A DNA stretch of 64,000 nucleotides from the NCBI RefSeq assembly GCF_031846185.1, contig NZ_JAVRIF010000002.1:496001-560000 (forward strand). Direction: 5' to 3'. This document shows, piece by piece, positions 1-9,354 of the stretch. The notes under the pieces were generated by a model. That model searched no databases and had not been told where the DNA came from. It saw only the letters and a program-made list of their open reading frames with translations. Origin of the DNA: Thalassotalea_H castellviae (lineage in GTDB: Bacteria > Pseudomonadota > Gammaproteobacteria > Enterobacterales > Alteromonadaceae). A program made the position numbers and the translations under genes. Position 1 is the first letter of the stretch. Each line of letters opens with the position of its first letter.

Positions 1-702
1 CTTGCTGACATCTAGTACTGTATCACCTAAGGCACTATTTCGCTGATAAAAACCGACACTGTCTAACCAAGGTGTTTTATCGTCTTTCGTCCGTTTAAAA
101 TGGTGTTGATAATCGGTATAGTCGTTTACATAAGGTACATATTCTAATTGAGTATCAGGATCAATTTTTGCTCGTGTGCTGTCAATTACTCTGGCAGTTA
201 AATTTTCGCCGCTTATAATATAGTTTGGCATGATGTCAGACTCAGCAAGTGACCAAAAGCTTGCCCGAAAGACAATGGTTTTACTTTCTCCTTTAATAAA
301 TCCTTTAAATTTTTCCGTTGGCGTTATGGTATGTAAATCACCGTTGAGATGAGTGAAGGTAAATTCTTCGCTATCAAAATTATGCAATGGCGCGATTTGA
401 CTAATATAGATTTGCCAGTCAGTTGCTAATATGGTTTTTTGTGGCGTTAGTGTAATACTTGCTTCAAAACATAAGCCATCTGTTTTTGTTTTGTCACACT
501 TCTCGGGAACCGCATTACTTATTAACGAAAAAGATACATCTAATTGTTGCGCTAATTCATCTAAATCAGATTGTCGTACCTTATGAAGCACCTGGTCATC
601 GGATTTTGACTGCGATGAAGTAACCGGTGTGTGAGGTGCTTTTTCGCAGCCGATAATAAACACACCGACAGAAAAGAGAATACTTAGCAGTTTTTTATTC
701 AT
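1..702 (-). CDS. Beta-N-acetylhexosaminidase (chitobiase, GH20), N-terminal part, cut by window start
   Basis: The frame is open for 234 codons from an ATG at 702 to base 1, with the C-terminal part lying before the window. A lipoprotein signal ends in FIIGC (Cys about residue 18). The rest matches the N-terminal carbohydrate-binding domain (CHB_HEX) of Serratia-type chitobiase: segments DWQIYISQIAPLHNF, HLNGDLHTITPTEKFKGF and FKRTKDDK align closely with what I recall of that family. The catalytic GH20 barrel is not in the window. It should release GlcNAc from chitobiose at the outer membrane or in the periplasm. A palindromic operator (757-776) sits 55 nt upstream of the start, so it is probably induced with the TonB receptor and pgi of this locus. 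The family call is strong; the catalytic part is unseen. Confidence 0.85.
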   Translation of the reverse strand, partial: MNKKLLSILFSVGVFIIGCEKAPHTPVTSSQSKSDDQVLHKVRQSDLDELAQQLDVSFSLISNAVPEKCDKTKTDGLCFEASITLTPQKTILATDWQIYISQIAPLHNFDSEEFTFTHLNGDLHTITPTEKFKGFIKGESKTIVFRASFWSLAESDIMPNYIISGENLTARVIDSTRAKIDPDTQLEYVPYVNDYTDYQHHFKRTKDDKTPWLDSVGFYQRNSALGDTVLDVSK

Positions 703-756
703 ATAAACGACTCTTAATTTTAAATGAAGACAATAAATTAATGTAAACATCACCTA

Positions 757-776
757 TTTTGACAGCGCTGTCAAAA
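757..776. promoter_or_regulatory. Palindromic operator, probable LacI/NagR-type site 1
   Basis: A perfect 20-bp palindrome, TTTTGACAGCGCTGTCAAAA. The central CG step is typical of LacI-family operators. It lies 55 nt from the chitobiase start (702, minus) and 218 nt from the halogenase start (994, plus), so it fits chitobiase control better. The same core recurs at 9057, 9081 (one mismatch) and 11055. Confidence 0.8.
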
Positions 777-993
777 CTTTCTTTACTTAGTTTATAAAAA
801 TATAGTAATTTACTGAGTAGTTTTACAGTAATTACACAGATAAAAATTACCTCTTATTAATAAATTTTATATCTTTATTGATGGGTTAATAAATAATCAA
901 TCTTGATACTATGCAATGTTTCGTCTTATTAGTTGTTATATTAAGGCTGCTATAGCTGTAACCATCTGAATTTAATAAAAAGAGAAAAAAATC

Positions 994-2511
994 ATGTCAG
1001 AAGCAATTAACAAAATAGTAATTGTTGGTGGTGGTACCGCCGGTTGGATGAGCGCCGCAAGTCTCGGAAAATTTTTAGCCGATAAAAATGCGGATGTCAC
1101 TATCATTGAATCTACGGCGATGGGCACAGTCGGGGTTGGTGAAGCAACTATCCCCAATATTGTTAGCTATAACAAAAACTTAGGGCTTGATGAAGTTGAG
1201 TTAATTAAAGCAACTCAAGCCACTTTCAAGTTAGGGATTCAATTTGAAGATTGGCATAAAGTTGGCGAACAATTTTTTCATCCTTTTTCTGATTACGGCA
1301 TGCCAGTCAATAATATTGATTTTCATCATTATATTAATCGAGCCAATAAAGAAGGCTTAAACCTCGATATTAATGATTATTGTTTTCCGTCAGTTCTGGC
1401 AAAAAAAGGTAAATTTGCTCAACCACATCCAAACCCGCCAACGCCTTTGGCTGACTATCAATATGCTTTTCATTTTGATGCTGGTTTATATGCTAACTTT
1501 CTAAAATCCTTCGCAATTAATTTGGGAGTTAAACACCTAGATGCCCTGATCAATAAAGTTAATATAGATGAAAAAACCGGCTTTATATCTTCTGTAACAT
1601 TAGAATCAGGAGAAATCATTGAAGGTGATTTATTCATAGATTGTTCTGGTTTTAAAGGGTTATTAATTGAAGAAGCATTAAAAACAGGTTACGAAGATTG
1701 GAGTCAATGGTTAATTTGTGACAGCGCATTAGCCTTACAAACTGAACTCGTCGGTGAGCCTGCACCATATACACGTTCCATTGCCAAACCATATGGTTGG
1801 CAATGGCGAATTCCATTACAGCACAGAATGGGCAATGGATATATTTTCGCTAGCCAATACCAATCGGATGAAGATGCAGAAGAAGAATTGCGCTCAACAA
1901 TAGAAGGTAATGCAATTAACAAGGTTCGAAAATTCAAGTTTAAACCCGGCCGTCGTAAACAAGTATGGAATAAAAACTGTGTCGCAATTGGCCTTTCTTC
2001 TGGTTTTTTAGAGCCTCTTGAATCGACAAGTATTTCGCTAATTCAGTCAGCAATCGACAAGCTACTAACTTTCTTCCCTGATAAGTCTTTTAATCAGCAC
2101 GACATTAACGAAGTAAATCGCTTACACAATGAAGAATTAGAACATATCAGAGATTTTCTTATACTCCATTACAAAGCGACCGCTCGGGAAGATACTCCGT
2201 TTTGGCAACACTGTAAGGATATGGAAATTCCAGATTCATTAGCGCATAAAATAGCGCTTTTCGAAAGTCGCGGTCATATTATTATTCGTGAAAATGAGTC
2301 ATTTGAAAAAGCCAGTTGGTTAACTATGTACAATGCATTTGGCATTAAACCCTTACGTTTTGATGAACGCGTGAACACAGTACCACTCAATATTTTAGCG
2401 ACGAACTTATCCCAGATGAAACAATCCATTGACAATGCCGCTCAACAAGTCAATTCTCATCAAACTTTTATCGACATGCACTGTAAAGCTAGTATGACGT
2501 CAGTAAAATAA
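994..2511 (+). CDS. Flavin-dependent halogenase homologue (tryptophan halogenase family), copy 1
   Basis: 505 residues, full length for the PrnA/RebH family. The FAD-binding GxGxxG is at residues 12-17 (GGGTAG). The lysine that binds the hypohalous intermediate is at Lys79 (ATFKLGIQF), the same number as in PrnA. The halogenase signature WxWxIP is at 269-274, and the catalytic Glu is in PLEST (Glu343). All hallmark residues are present, so an active FADH2-dependent oxygenase/halogenase is plausible. Its substrate is unknown. Family members of this kind commonly sit beside TonB receptors in marine and Xanthomonas-type bacteria, as here. It is transcribed divergently from the chitobiase and convergently with the other two copies. 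The start has a purine-rich AGAGA ribosome site. A flavin reductase partner is not seen in the window. Confidence 0.85.
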   Translation: MSEAINKIVIVGGGTAGWMSAASLGKFLADKNADVTIIESTAMGTVGVGEATIPNIVSYNKNLGLDEVELIKATQATFKLGIQFEDWHKVGEQFFHPFSDYGMPVNNIDFHHYINRANKEGLNLDINDYCFPSVLAKKGKFAQPHPNPPTPLADYQYAFHFDAGLYANFLKSFAINLGVKHLDALINKVNIDEKTGFISSVTLESGEIIEGDLFIDCSGFKGLLIEEALKTGYEDWSQWLICDSALALQTELVGEPAPYTRSIAKPYGWQWRIPLQHRMGNGYIFASQYQSDEDAEEELRSTIEGNAINKVRKFKFKPGRRKQVWNKNCVAIGLSSGFLEPLESTSISLIQSAIDKLLTFFPDKSFNQHDINEVNRLHNEELEHIRDFLILHYKATAREDTPFWQHCKDMEIPDSLAHKIALFESRGHIIIRENESFEKASWLTMYNAFGIKPLRFDERVNTVPLNILATNLSQMKQSIDNAAQQVNSHQTFIDMHCKASMTSVK

Positions 2512-2540
2512 CAGGAAAGTGAGATTTGATAAGATAAGCA

Positions 2541-2562
2541 AAAAGGCGCTCAAGCGCCTTTT
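2541..2562. terminator. Bidirectional rho-independent terminator between convergent halogenase genes
   Basis: Stem AAAAGGCGCT / AGCGCCTTTT with a 2-nt spacer, followed by T on both strands. It sits 30 nt past the stop of the plus-strand gene and 26 nt past the end of the minus-strand gene. Confidence 0.85.
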
Positions 2563-2587
2563 TTAAGTTGACATCAAACCGCTTCTC

Positions 2588-4102
2588 TTACATTTTCGGT
2601 GCAGCACAATATTGTTTTAAAAACTCGTCATGACTGGGTTGTTTATCGGCAATATCGATTAAACCTTGCTTACCTTTGTCTAGAATAGCTTTTAGCTTTT
2701 GATAATCCCAGGTGTCCATGGTGGGATTATAGTGATCAGGTTCGACTTTCATACCATTAAATACAGCGTACCAACTCGTAGGTTGAAATAGCTCTTCTGC
2801 ACCAGGGATGAGCCCGCCAGAAGCCTTAAAAAAGTCTAGCTTTTTCTGTAATGTTGCAGGAATTTTCATATTTTTACACCAACGCCAAAACTCTGTATCT
2901 TCACGTTGTGTAGTACAATAATGCAGCACAAGAAAATCTCGAATTTCTTCGTAATCAACTCTAACACGACGGTTATACTCATTAATTAATACTTCATCAC
3001 GCTGCTTGGTTGGAAACATACGAATAAAATAAGCAATTGTTTTAGAGACCAAGTGAATAGCCGTCGACTCTAACGGTTCAATAAAGCCTTGCGCTAAGCC
3101 AAGTGACAAACAATTTTTATTCCATGGTTTATTACGTAAACCGGTGGTAAATGGAATCACCCTTGGTGATGTAATAGGCTCACCCTTTATATTTGCTAAG
3201 AGCGTGTTTATTGCTTGTTCGTCTGTGATGTATTTATCACAAAACACATAACCGTTGCCGGTACGATGTTGTAGCGGAATACGCCACATCCAACCCGCTT
3301 CTTTGGCTGCAGAAACCGTATAGGGGTTGGTGTCACCGACATTGTTAGTTTGAACCGTTACCGCTCGATTACAAGGTAAGTATTTATCCCAACTTTCATA
3401 CCCGGATTGTAACGTTTGTTCAATTAACAGCCCTCGAAATCCAGAGCAATCGATGAAAAAATCTCCTGAAATCGATTGACCTGACGCTAAGATAACCGAC
3501 TCAATCTCCCCATTTTTCGTTTGTATAACTTGTTCAACTTTTCCTTCAGTGCGAATGACCCCTAACTTTTCAGCATAGTTGCGTAAATACTTACCAGCTA
3601 ACCCTGAATCAAGGTGTAACGCATAAAACGCTCGCTCTAATGGCGTATTTTTAGCGGCAAAAGGTAAAAAGAACTTTCCTTTTTCAGCAAGTACAGATTC
3701 TGGAGAATGCGCCATTAAGGGGGTTTTATCTCCTTCAGCTTTAGATTTTAACCAGCACTGAAAAAAATCATAGCCGTCAATACTTTTACCAACCGTACCA
3801 AACGGATGAAAGTACTTTTCACCTATGGTGTGCCAATCTTCAAATTGAATGCCTAATTTAAAACTTGCTTGAGTTTCTTTAATAAAATCTATTAAATCAA
3901 TACCTAAGCTATTTAATATAGAAATCAAAGGCGGAATAGTGGCCTCGCCAACGCCAATAATGCCAATATCGTCAGACTCGACCAGCTCAATTGTTAAATC
4001 GGTATTTTTAAAAATATTACTGATGGTTGCTGCTGCAATCCAACCGGCAGTGCCGCCGCCGACAATGACTATTTTTTCAATGGGTTCTTGAGTTGTTTTC
4101 AT
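2588..4102 (-). CDS. Flavin-dependent halogenase homologue, copy 2
   Basis: 504 residues, tryptophan halogenase family. GxGxxG is at 15-20, the catalytic lysine is Lys82 (ASFKLGIQF), WxWxIP is at 271-276 (WMWRIP) and the PLEST glutamate is Glu345. It is clearly paralogous to the copies at 994 and 4119 but diverges through the middle and C-terminus, so the three may act on different substrates. It follows copy 3 by only 16 bp, so the two form one transcript, with a weak GCGG ribosome site. No halogenase operator-like palindrome lies directly upstream. Reaction substrate unknown. Confidence 0.85.
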   Translation of the reverse strand: MKTTQEPIEKIVIVGGGTAGWIAAATISNIFKNTDLTIELVESDDIGIIGVGEATIPPLISILNSLGIDLIDFIKETQASFKLGIQFEDWHTIGEKYFHPFGTVGKSIDGYDFFQCWLKSKAEGDKTPLMAHSPESVLAEKGKFFLPFAAKNTPLERAFYALHLDSGLAGKYLRNYAEKLGVIRTEGKVEQVIQTKNGEIESVILASGQSISGDFFIDCSGFRGLLIEQTLQSGYESWDKYLPCNRAVTVQTNNVGDTNPYTVSAAKEAGWMWRIPLQHRTGNGYVFCDKYITDEQAINTLLANIKGEPITSPRVIPFTTGLRNKPWNKNCLSLGLAQGFIEPLESTAIHLVSKTIAYFIRMFPTKQRDEVLINEYNRRVRVDYEEIRDFLVLHYCTTQREDTEFWRWCKNMKIPATLQKKLDFFKASGGLIPGAEELFQPTSWYAVFNGMKVEPDHYNPTMDTWDYQKLKAILDKGKQGLIDIADKQPSHDEFLKQYCAAPKM

Positions 4103-4118
4103 AGTTTAAATACCGCAA

Positions 4119-5636
4119 TTACTTTTTAGGGATAAAATGACAGTGTGCTTTTAAAAAATCACCATGCGTTGGCGCAGCATCGACAGAATGTTTCACCCTA
4201 TCTTTCATGTATTGTAAATTCTTTTGTAAATAAGCCAATTCCATCGCATCCGCTCGTTTATCATAACTATCTGGGTAGATTTTAAAACCATCAAAAATTG
4301 CTAACCAACTGTCTTTACCAAAAATCTCCCAAGGGTATTGCAAAACATCCCCACGAGATTGATACGCTGCTAATTTTTCGGCTAACTTTTCGGGTAGCTC
4401 CATATTACGGCAAAATTCCCATAATGGAGCATCAGTTCGTTGATTGGCTTTATAATGAAGAATGATAAAGTCGCGCACTCTTTCATATTCTAAAATGGTA
4501 ACTTCATTAAATTTATCAATAGTTTGTTGATTATATTGAGGTTGTTCAAAAGACAATATAATTTTTTCAATGGCCGTTTCGACCAACGCGATACTGGTGC
4601 TTTCTAGCGGCTCTAAAAATCCTGAAGATAAACCAACTGCAATACAGTTTTTATTCCACGCTTGCTTCACTCTGCCAGGAGTGAATGAAAACTTACGGGG
4701 AGTATGAAGTGGCTTACCTTCAAGGTTCGTTAATAAACATGCTTCTGCCGATTCATCATCAATAAACTGGCTTGAATACACTAATCCATTTCCCATGCGA
4801 TGTTGTAAAGGTATTTTCCATTGCCAACCTGCCTCATGCGCCTGAGAAACCGTTCTTGCAAGCGGCTCTCCCACTGTTTCACTTTGTACAGCAACGGCTC
4901 GATCGCACACGAGCCACTGACTCCAGTCTTCAAATTCAACATTTAACGCTTTTTTTGTTAATAAGCTTCTAAAGCCTGTGCAATCGATGAAAAGCTCACC
5001 TTCAATGCTAGTATTGTCTTCAAAAATTAAAGATGAAATACTGCCATCATCAAGTAATTTAACGCTCGCGATCTTATTATCAACAATGTTAACACCGTGA
5101 TTAAGTGAGTATTCTCGCATTAAGTCAGCAAATAATGTCGCGTCAAAATGAAGTGCCCAATCAAAAATTTCTAATTGGCTTTCAGGTTTTTCAGAAGGCA
5201 GAGTAAATCGACTTTCTTGAGCTAATTGTACTCCTAATGAGTAATCAGCCAATGCTGAGTTACCACCACTCATCTTGTCTTTCATCCAATAATGATGAAA
5301 GGGTACCTCTTGCGTACCTTGACCATAAATACCAAAAGGATGAATAAATGATGTGCCTTTTTTATACCAATCTTTAAATTCGATACCGAGTTTACATGTA
5401 GCTGCCGTTGCTTTTATCACATCGAGATCGGTTAAGCCCAATTTGCTATAAAAGCGACGTAATGTAGGAATGGTTGCTTCTCCAACACCTATTGTGCCAA
5501 TTTGTGATGATTCAACTAAAGTAATTTCAACGGGCATATCTTTAAAGTGTTGACTAAGTGCTGCTGCAGTCATCCAGCCTGATGTACCACCACCGGCAAT
5601 TACAATTGATTTTATTTGTCTGTTTTTATTATTCAT
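4119..5636 (-). CDS. Flavin-dependent halogenase homologue, copy 3
   Basis: 505 residues from the ATG at 5636; an in-frame GTG lies just upstream at 5639, but AAGG is 8 nt from the ATG, a good spacing. FAD motif GGGTSG at 15-20, catalytic Lys82 (ATCKLGIEF), WxWxIP at 271-276 (WQWKIP) and PLEST Glu345 are all present. It is the promoter-proximal gene of a two-gene halogenase unit. The TonB receptor gene upstream on the same strand ends in its own terminator at 5913-5946, so this pair is probably transcribed at least partly from its own promoter. Function: probable halogenation or related flavin chemistry on an unknown, perhaps imported, compound. Confidence 0.85.
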   Translation of the reverse strand: MNNKNRQIKSIVIAGGGTSGWMTAAALSQHFKDMPVEITLVESSQIGTIGVGEATIPTLRRFYSKLGLTDLDVIKATAATCKLGIEFKDWYKKGTSFIHPFGIYGQGTQEVPFHHYWMKDKMSGGNSALADYSLGVQLAQESRFTLPSEKPESQLEIFDWALHFDATLFADLMREYSLNHGVNIVDNKIASVKLLDDGSISSLIFEDNTSIEGELFIDCTGFRSLLTKKALNVEFEDWSQWLVCDRAVAVQSETVGEPLARTVSQAHEAGWQWKIPLQHRMGNGLVYSSQFIDDESAEACLLTNLEGKPLHTPRKFSFTPGRVKQAWNKNCIAVGLSSGFLEPLESTSIALVETAIEKIILSFEQPQYNQQTIDKFNEVTILEYERVRDFIILHYKANQRTDAPLWEFCRNMELPEKLAEKLAAYQSRGDVLQYPWEIFGKDSWLAIFDGFKIYPDSYDKRADAMELAYLQKNLQYMKDRVKHSVDAAPTHGDFLKAHCHFIPKK

Positions 5637-5982
5637 CACTTTTACCTTAACACTCCATTATTATAGCCATGAAATACCGAACAATGATCCAATAAATTAT
5701 GGAAAAATACTACTTTATCTCAGTAGGTCATTTTACTATATAGTGTCACTGCACCTTTTTCATGTTTAACAAAGCATATCATATTGCTAAAAAATTCTTA
5801 CCGCATATTAAAGCGTTATCATATTGATTATTAATTTAAATATTTTTATTAAAAACAAAGCTCCCAGTATTTTTTACCTTGCTGTTTAAACGATTTATTC
5901 AATGGATATTTATAAAAAAACCGCCACATTGAATGCGGCGGTTTTTAACGATACTCGTTATACTTTATATCATTCTAACGAA
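5637..5982. other. Intergenic region between halogenase pair and TonB receptor
   Basis: An AT-rich 346-bp gap. It contains the receptor terminator (5913-5946). A possible -10 box for the halogenase pair is at 5660-5665 (TATAAT on the minus strand), 24 nt before the ATG; no good -35 is seen. I found no copy of the GACAGCGCTGTC operator here. Confidence 0.5.
5913..5946 (-). terminator. Rho-independent terminator of the TonB receptor gene
   Basis: On the minus strand a CCGCC/GGCGG stem, extended past one mismatch by CAT/ATG, is followed by a run of seven T. It lies about 40 nt after the receptor stop codon. Confidence 0.8.
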
Positions 5983-8900
5983 TTAGAACGTTACACGAGC
6001 ACCCACTGTCCAACGAGCTTCATATACGTTTTGAAATGCTTTTTGCTTTTCAAAGCCGATATAAGTTTGTTGATACTCTTCGGTAATATTTGAACCGTTC
6101 ACGTAAAAACTTACTGTTTCGCTAAAGTTATACGAAGCATTGAAGTCAAGTTGTGAGTAATCATCTTGATAAAGTGATTGATTACCTGTACCTGCGCTAC
6201 CTGCTGTATGTAAGCGAGGGCTACGAGAGTTCCATGCTAAACGCGTTGAGAAGGTATCGTTTTCATACCATACAACAGCATTGTATGTATCTTTTGACAT
6301 GCCACCAAACGGTAAGTCATCGCCGTGTACGTCTTTAGCTTCTTGTGAGCTATCAGCATATGTGTAGTTTAAGTCGAAACCTACGTTAGCAAAAACGCTG
6401 TCTTCACCTAAGAAATCACTTAAAGCAACTTTACCGCCGACTTCGTAACCTGATACATCACCACCAACACCTTGAGTTGTTGCATTGAATGGATGAGGAC
6501 CACGACGGATACCATCTGAATCAGGCTCATCAACCATGATGATAGTGCCTTCAGTAAAGCTTGCAATATCAATGCCGTACGTTGAGATAAAGAACATTGA
6601 CGCATCGCCAGCATACCACTCAGCAGAAAGTGAGTAGTTTTCTGAACGCCATGGGTCTAACTCAGGATTACCGTTAAGCGTACCGTTTTGTACACGCATA
6701 CAGCCACATTCGTCGTTAAATACTGAACCAACAACTTTACCAGCGCCCCATTGAGCTAAGTTCAACGCTTGCATATTTTCAGAATAAGCAGCACGTAAAA
6801 CTACGTCATCTGTAACTTGGTAAGCTAAGTTCATTGATAATAATTCATCAGTGAAGCTACGCTCTGTTACAACATCACCAATATCTGGACCTAAGCCTGA
6901 ATGAGGTAAGTTAGGACCAACAAGGTTTTGTTTCACAAATAAATCAGTTTGAATCACTTTAAGGCCAACGTTACCGCTTAATGCTTCGTATTCAAAGTTA
7001 ACTTGAGTGAAATAAGAAATTTCATCTAAACCAACATTATAGGTAGCGCCACCATTTTCTGTACGAGCAACATTACCAAACGTATCTTTATGGAATTGCT
7101 CAGGGTCACGGAAGTTACTTGGGTCAATAACCCAAATGCCTGGGATACCTTGAACATTACCAAAATCTGTCTGCCAAGAAACCGTTGTGTATTGATCAAG
7201 CGCTGTAGGCGCTAATAACGTGTAAGGTGTCCACACGCCATCTACGTACTCACCTGTACCTTCTTGTTCATAACAAGGTGTGCCTTCAGCTGCGCCGTTG
7301 TAGTTTTGGTCAACTGCTTTCCATTGTGCGATATCACAACCGTTACCGAAATCAGACGTGTAAGTAAATTGGTCATGATCAACTTTACGTTGGCTAAAAC
7401 GAACACCAAAATCAACGCTTGTGATGAAGTCATGATCATCTAACGCATAATTCCACTTAGTGCTGAAAGTCGATAATTCACCAACATCATCTGTGTTACC
7501 TTCCGAAGAGAAAGCACCAATGTGGTATGAATCAAGATCAGCCATGTAATCAGCAACAGACATCATGCCTTTACCGCCCATAACTTGTTGGTCGAAACCA
7601 CCAAACACAGGGAATTCACCAGAAGCATCATGCGTTAAGAAGAAGTCGCTATCTTGAATACCAGTAGAGTATTGAGCGTTACAACCACCTTCAGAGCCAA
7701 TGATCTCTTCGCCGTTAGTACAGTATTGTGCAGGGTTAAGACCACCAGGTCCTAATACTAAAGCACCACTGTCGATACTCATGATATCGCCTTCACCATA
7801 TGCATGACGCATTTTAGCGGTTGCACGAGCGTGAGTTGCACGGACAGTACCTGTTAAGTTACCGCCATTATCAAAGTCTAATTGTAAGTTGAAATTTTGA
7901 GACTTCTCTTCGTTTACGTTCGCTTGAGTGAATGTTTGTAAACGGTATGGACGCATCTTAAATGCATCAACAGCTTGCCAAGGATTACCAGCAGCATCAG
8001 TGAAAGTATCGCCTGTTGCATGAGTAGCAAAACCGTATTGAGCAAATGTTTGCCAGCGGTTGTTATTGTTAAAACCAGAACGTGCATTAAAACGATCTTG
8101 TTGGGTGTAGAAGTAATCAGCCGTTAAAACAAATCCTTCGCCTAAATCAGCTTGAAGTGAAAGTTGTAATGCATCACGTTCACGCTCTTCTGTTTTGTTA
8201 AAGGCTGTAAAACCATGAGGAACGATATTATATACATCACCACCTTCTGCCGGCTCACTCCATGTGTGGTTGTTGTTCGTCCAACCTAAACCACCATTTT
8301 CTGATGTATCGTTATGACCATTGTAATCAGATGCTAAAGTCGCTTCTTGAGTAACCGCAGAAATTAATACACCGATTTTGCCATTATTATATGCTGCTAA
8401 ACCATGTAATGTTGGATCTGTTTCTTTAGTAATAGAACCGCGAGTCGCTTCAACACCACCTGCGAATGTCCAACCTTCATCCATATCAAATGGACGACGA
8501 GTTTTAAGATCAATAGAACCGGCAATACCTTGTGCAGTATTTGAAGCAGTTGCTGATTTATAGACATCAACACCACCAAATAATTGTGCAGGTAAATCAC
8601 CTAAATCAGCACCTGAACTATCAATAGTTGTTGCTGACAAGAATGTTTCACCGTTCATGGTTGTGTCTACTTGAGGTAGACCACGAATTTGTACCGGTCC
8701 ACCTTCACCAGCAACACGTTCAATTTGCACACCAGAAATACGTTGCAGTGAATCAGTAATAGTAACATCAGGTAATTTACCAATATCTTCAGCAGCTATA
8801 CCGTCTACTTGAGAATCAGCAAAACGTTTACCGTTGATACTTGCTTTCGTTGAACCACGGATACCCGTTACTTCAATAACTTCAATTTCTTTTTCAGCGC

Positions 8901-8994
8901 CTTCAGCTGCCATTGCTAATGGTGTAGCACCACCTGCAATGATCATAGCGATAGAGCTTGCTAATACGCCTTTTTTAAATGTTTTAGATGACAT
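5983..8994 (-). CDS. TonB-dependent receptor, probable chito-oligosaccharide/GlcNAc uptake
   Basis: About 1003 residues from the ATG at 8994, which has AGGGAAAG 3 nt upstream; an earlier ATG at 9012 lacks such a site. The signal peptide ends near PLAMA/AEG. The TonB-box region (IEVIEVTGIRGS) is followed by a plug domain (DVTITDSLQRISGVQI, VQIRGLPQVDTTMNGE) and a long 22-strand-type barrel ending in an aromatic residue (VGARVTF). The plug style is that of the large Xanthomonas/Caulobacter-type family (TIGR01782) used for carbohydrate import. Two tandem operators shared with the chitobiase and pgi lie 63-98 nt upstream, which makes a chitin-derived sugar the best guess. It is monocistronic by its own terminator. 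Substrate is inferred, not shown. Confidence 0.88.
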   Translation of the reverse strand: MSSKTFKKGVLASSIAMIIAGGATPLAMAAEGAEKEIEVIEVTGIRGSTKASINGKRFADSQVDGIAAEDIGKLPDVTITDSLQRISGVQIERVAGEGGPVQIRGLPQVDTTMNGETFLSATTIDSSGADLGDLPAQLFGGVDVYKSATASNTAQGIAGSIDLKTRRPFDMDEGWTFAGGVEATRGSITKETDPTLHGLAAYNNGKIGVLISAVTQEATLASDYNGHNDTSENGGLGWTNNNHTWSEPAEGGDVYNIVPHGFTAFNKTEERERDALQLSLQADLGEGFVLTADYFYTQQDRFNARSGFNNNNRWQTFAQYGFATHATGDTFTDAAGNPWQAVDAFKMRPYRLQTFTQANVNEEKSQNFNLQLDFDNGGNLTGTVRATHARATAKMRHAYGEGDIMSIDSGALVLGPGGLNPAQYCTNGEEIIGSEGGCNAQYSTGIQDSDFFLTHDASGEFPVFGGFDQQVMGGKGMMSVADYMADLDSYHIGAFSSEGNTDDVGELSTFSTKWNYALDDHDFITSVDFGVRFSQRKVDHDQFTYTSDFGNGCDIAQWKAVDQNYNGAAEGTPCYEQEGTGEYVDGVWTPYTLLAPTALDQYTTVSWQTDFGNVQGIPGIWVIDPSNFRDPEQFHKDTFGNVARTENGGATYNVGLDEISYFTQVNFEYEALSGNVGLKVIQTDLFVKQNLVGPNLPHSGLGPDIGDVVTERSFTDELLSMNLAYQVTDDVVLRAAYSENMQALNLAQWGAGKVVGSVFNDECGCMRVQNGTLNGNPELDPWRSENYSLSAEWYAGDASMFFISTYGIDIASFTEGTIIMVDEPDSDGIRRGPHPFNATTQGVGGDVSGYEVGGKVALSDFLGEDSVFANVGFDLNYTYADSSQEAKDVHGDDLPFGGMSKDTYNAVVWYENDTFSTRLAWNSRSPRLHTAGSAGTGNQSLYQDDYSQLDFNASYNFSETVSFYVNGSNITEEYQQTYIGFEKQKAFQNVYEARWTVGARVTF

Positions 8995-9056
8995 CGACTT
9001 TCCCTTACACACGTTTTTATAAATATGTTAATTATTTTCATGGAACCTTAATTAAC

Positions 9057-9068
9057 GACAGCGCTGTC
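9057..9068. promoter_or_regulatory. Palindromic operator site 2 (receptor promoter, proximal)
   Basis: GACAGCGCTGTC, a perfect 12-bp palindrome identical to the cores at 761 and 11055. It is 63 nt upstream of the receptor ATG (8994). Confidence 0.78.
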
Positions 9069-9078
9069 TTTTTAATTC

Positions 9079-9094
9079 ATGACAGCGTTGTCAT
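9079..9094. promoter_or_regulatory. Palindromic operator site 3 (receptor promoter, distal)
   Basis: ATGACAGCGTTGTCAT, differing from the consensus only at one central base. It is centred 24 bp from site 2. A double site in front of the receptor suggests tighter control there than at the single-site genes. Confidence 0.75.
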
Positions 9095-9303
9095 AGGTTA
9101 GATAAAACCATACACAAAAAATCTATCCATGGCTATACTTGATCTCAATATATTCTAAATTTTTCTGTAAGATACTGTTTATTAAAAACTTTATTTTTAA
9201 TAAAAAATCATATATCGCGAAAAGAAACCATTGTTTTTATATTAATTTATTAAATATTAGGATAAAAACCACATTTTAGTGAATAAAAATACATTTATAG
9301 GCA

Positions 9304-9340
9304 TAAAAAAAGGAATGTTGATTAAACATTCCTTTTAAAA
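9304..9340 (-). terminator. Rho-independent terminator of pgi
   Basis: Stem AAAAGGAATGTT (9308-9319) with AACATTCCTTTT (9325-9336) and a T run on the minus strand, about 15 nt after the pgi stop. Confidence 0.8.
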
Positions 9341-9354
9341 GAATAACGATAAGG

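Larger units (their letters stand above)
8995..9354. other. Intergenic region between TonB receptor and pgi
   Basis: A 360-bp gap holding the two operators (9057-9068, 9079-9094) upstream of the receptor and the pgi terminator (9304-9340). The remaining stretch (about 9110-9300) is very AT-rich, and I see nothing else in it. Confidence 0.6.

Noticed and set aside
1700..1725. GACAGCGC half-site inside the first halogenase gene
   Set aside because: Only one arm of the palindrome is present; it is coding sequence.
5640..5900. GACAGCGCTGTC-like operator before the halogenase pair
   Set aside because: GTGTCACTGCAC near 5742 is not a palindrome match; no copy with both arms exists.
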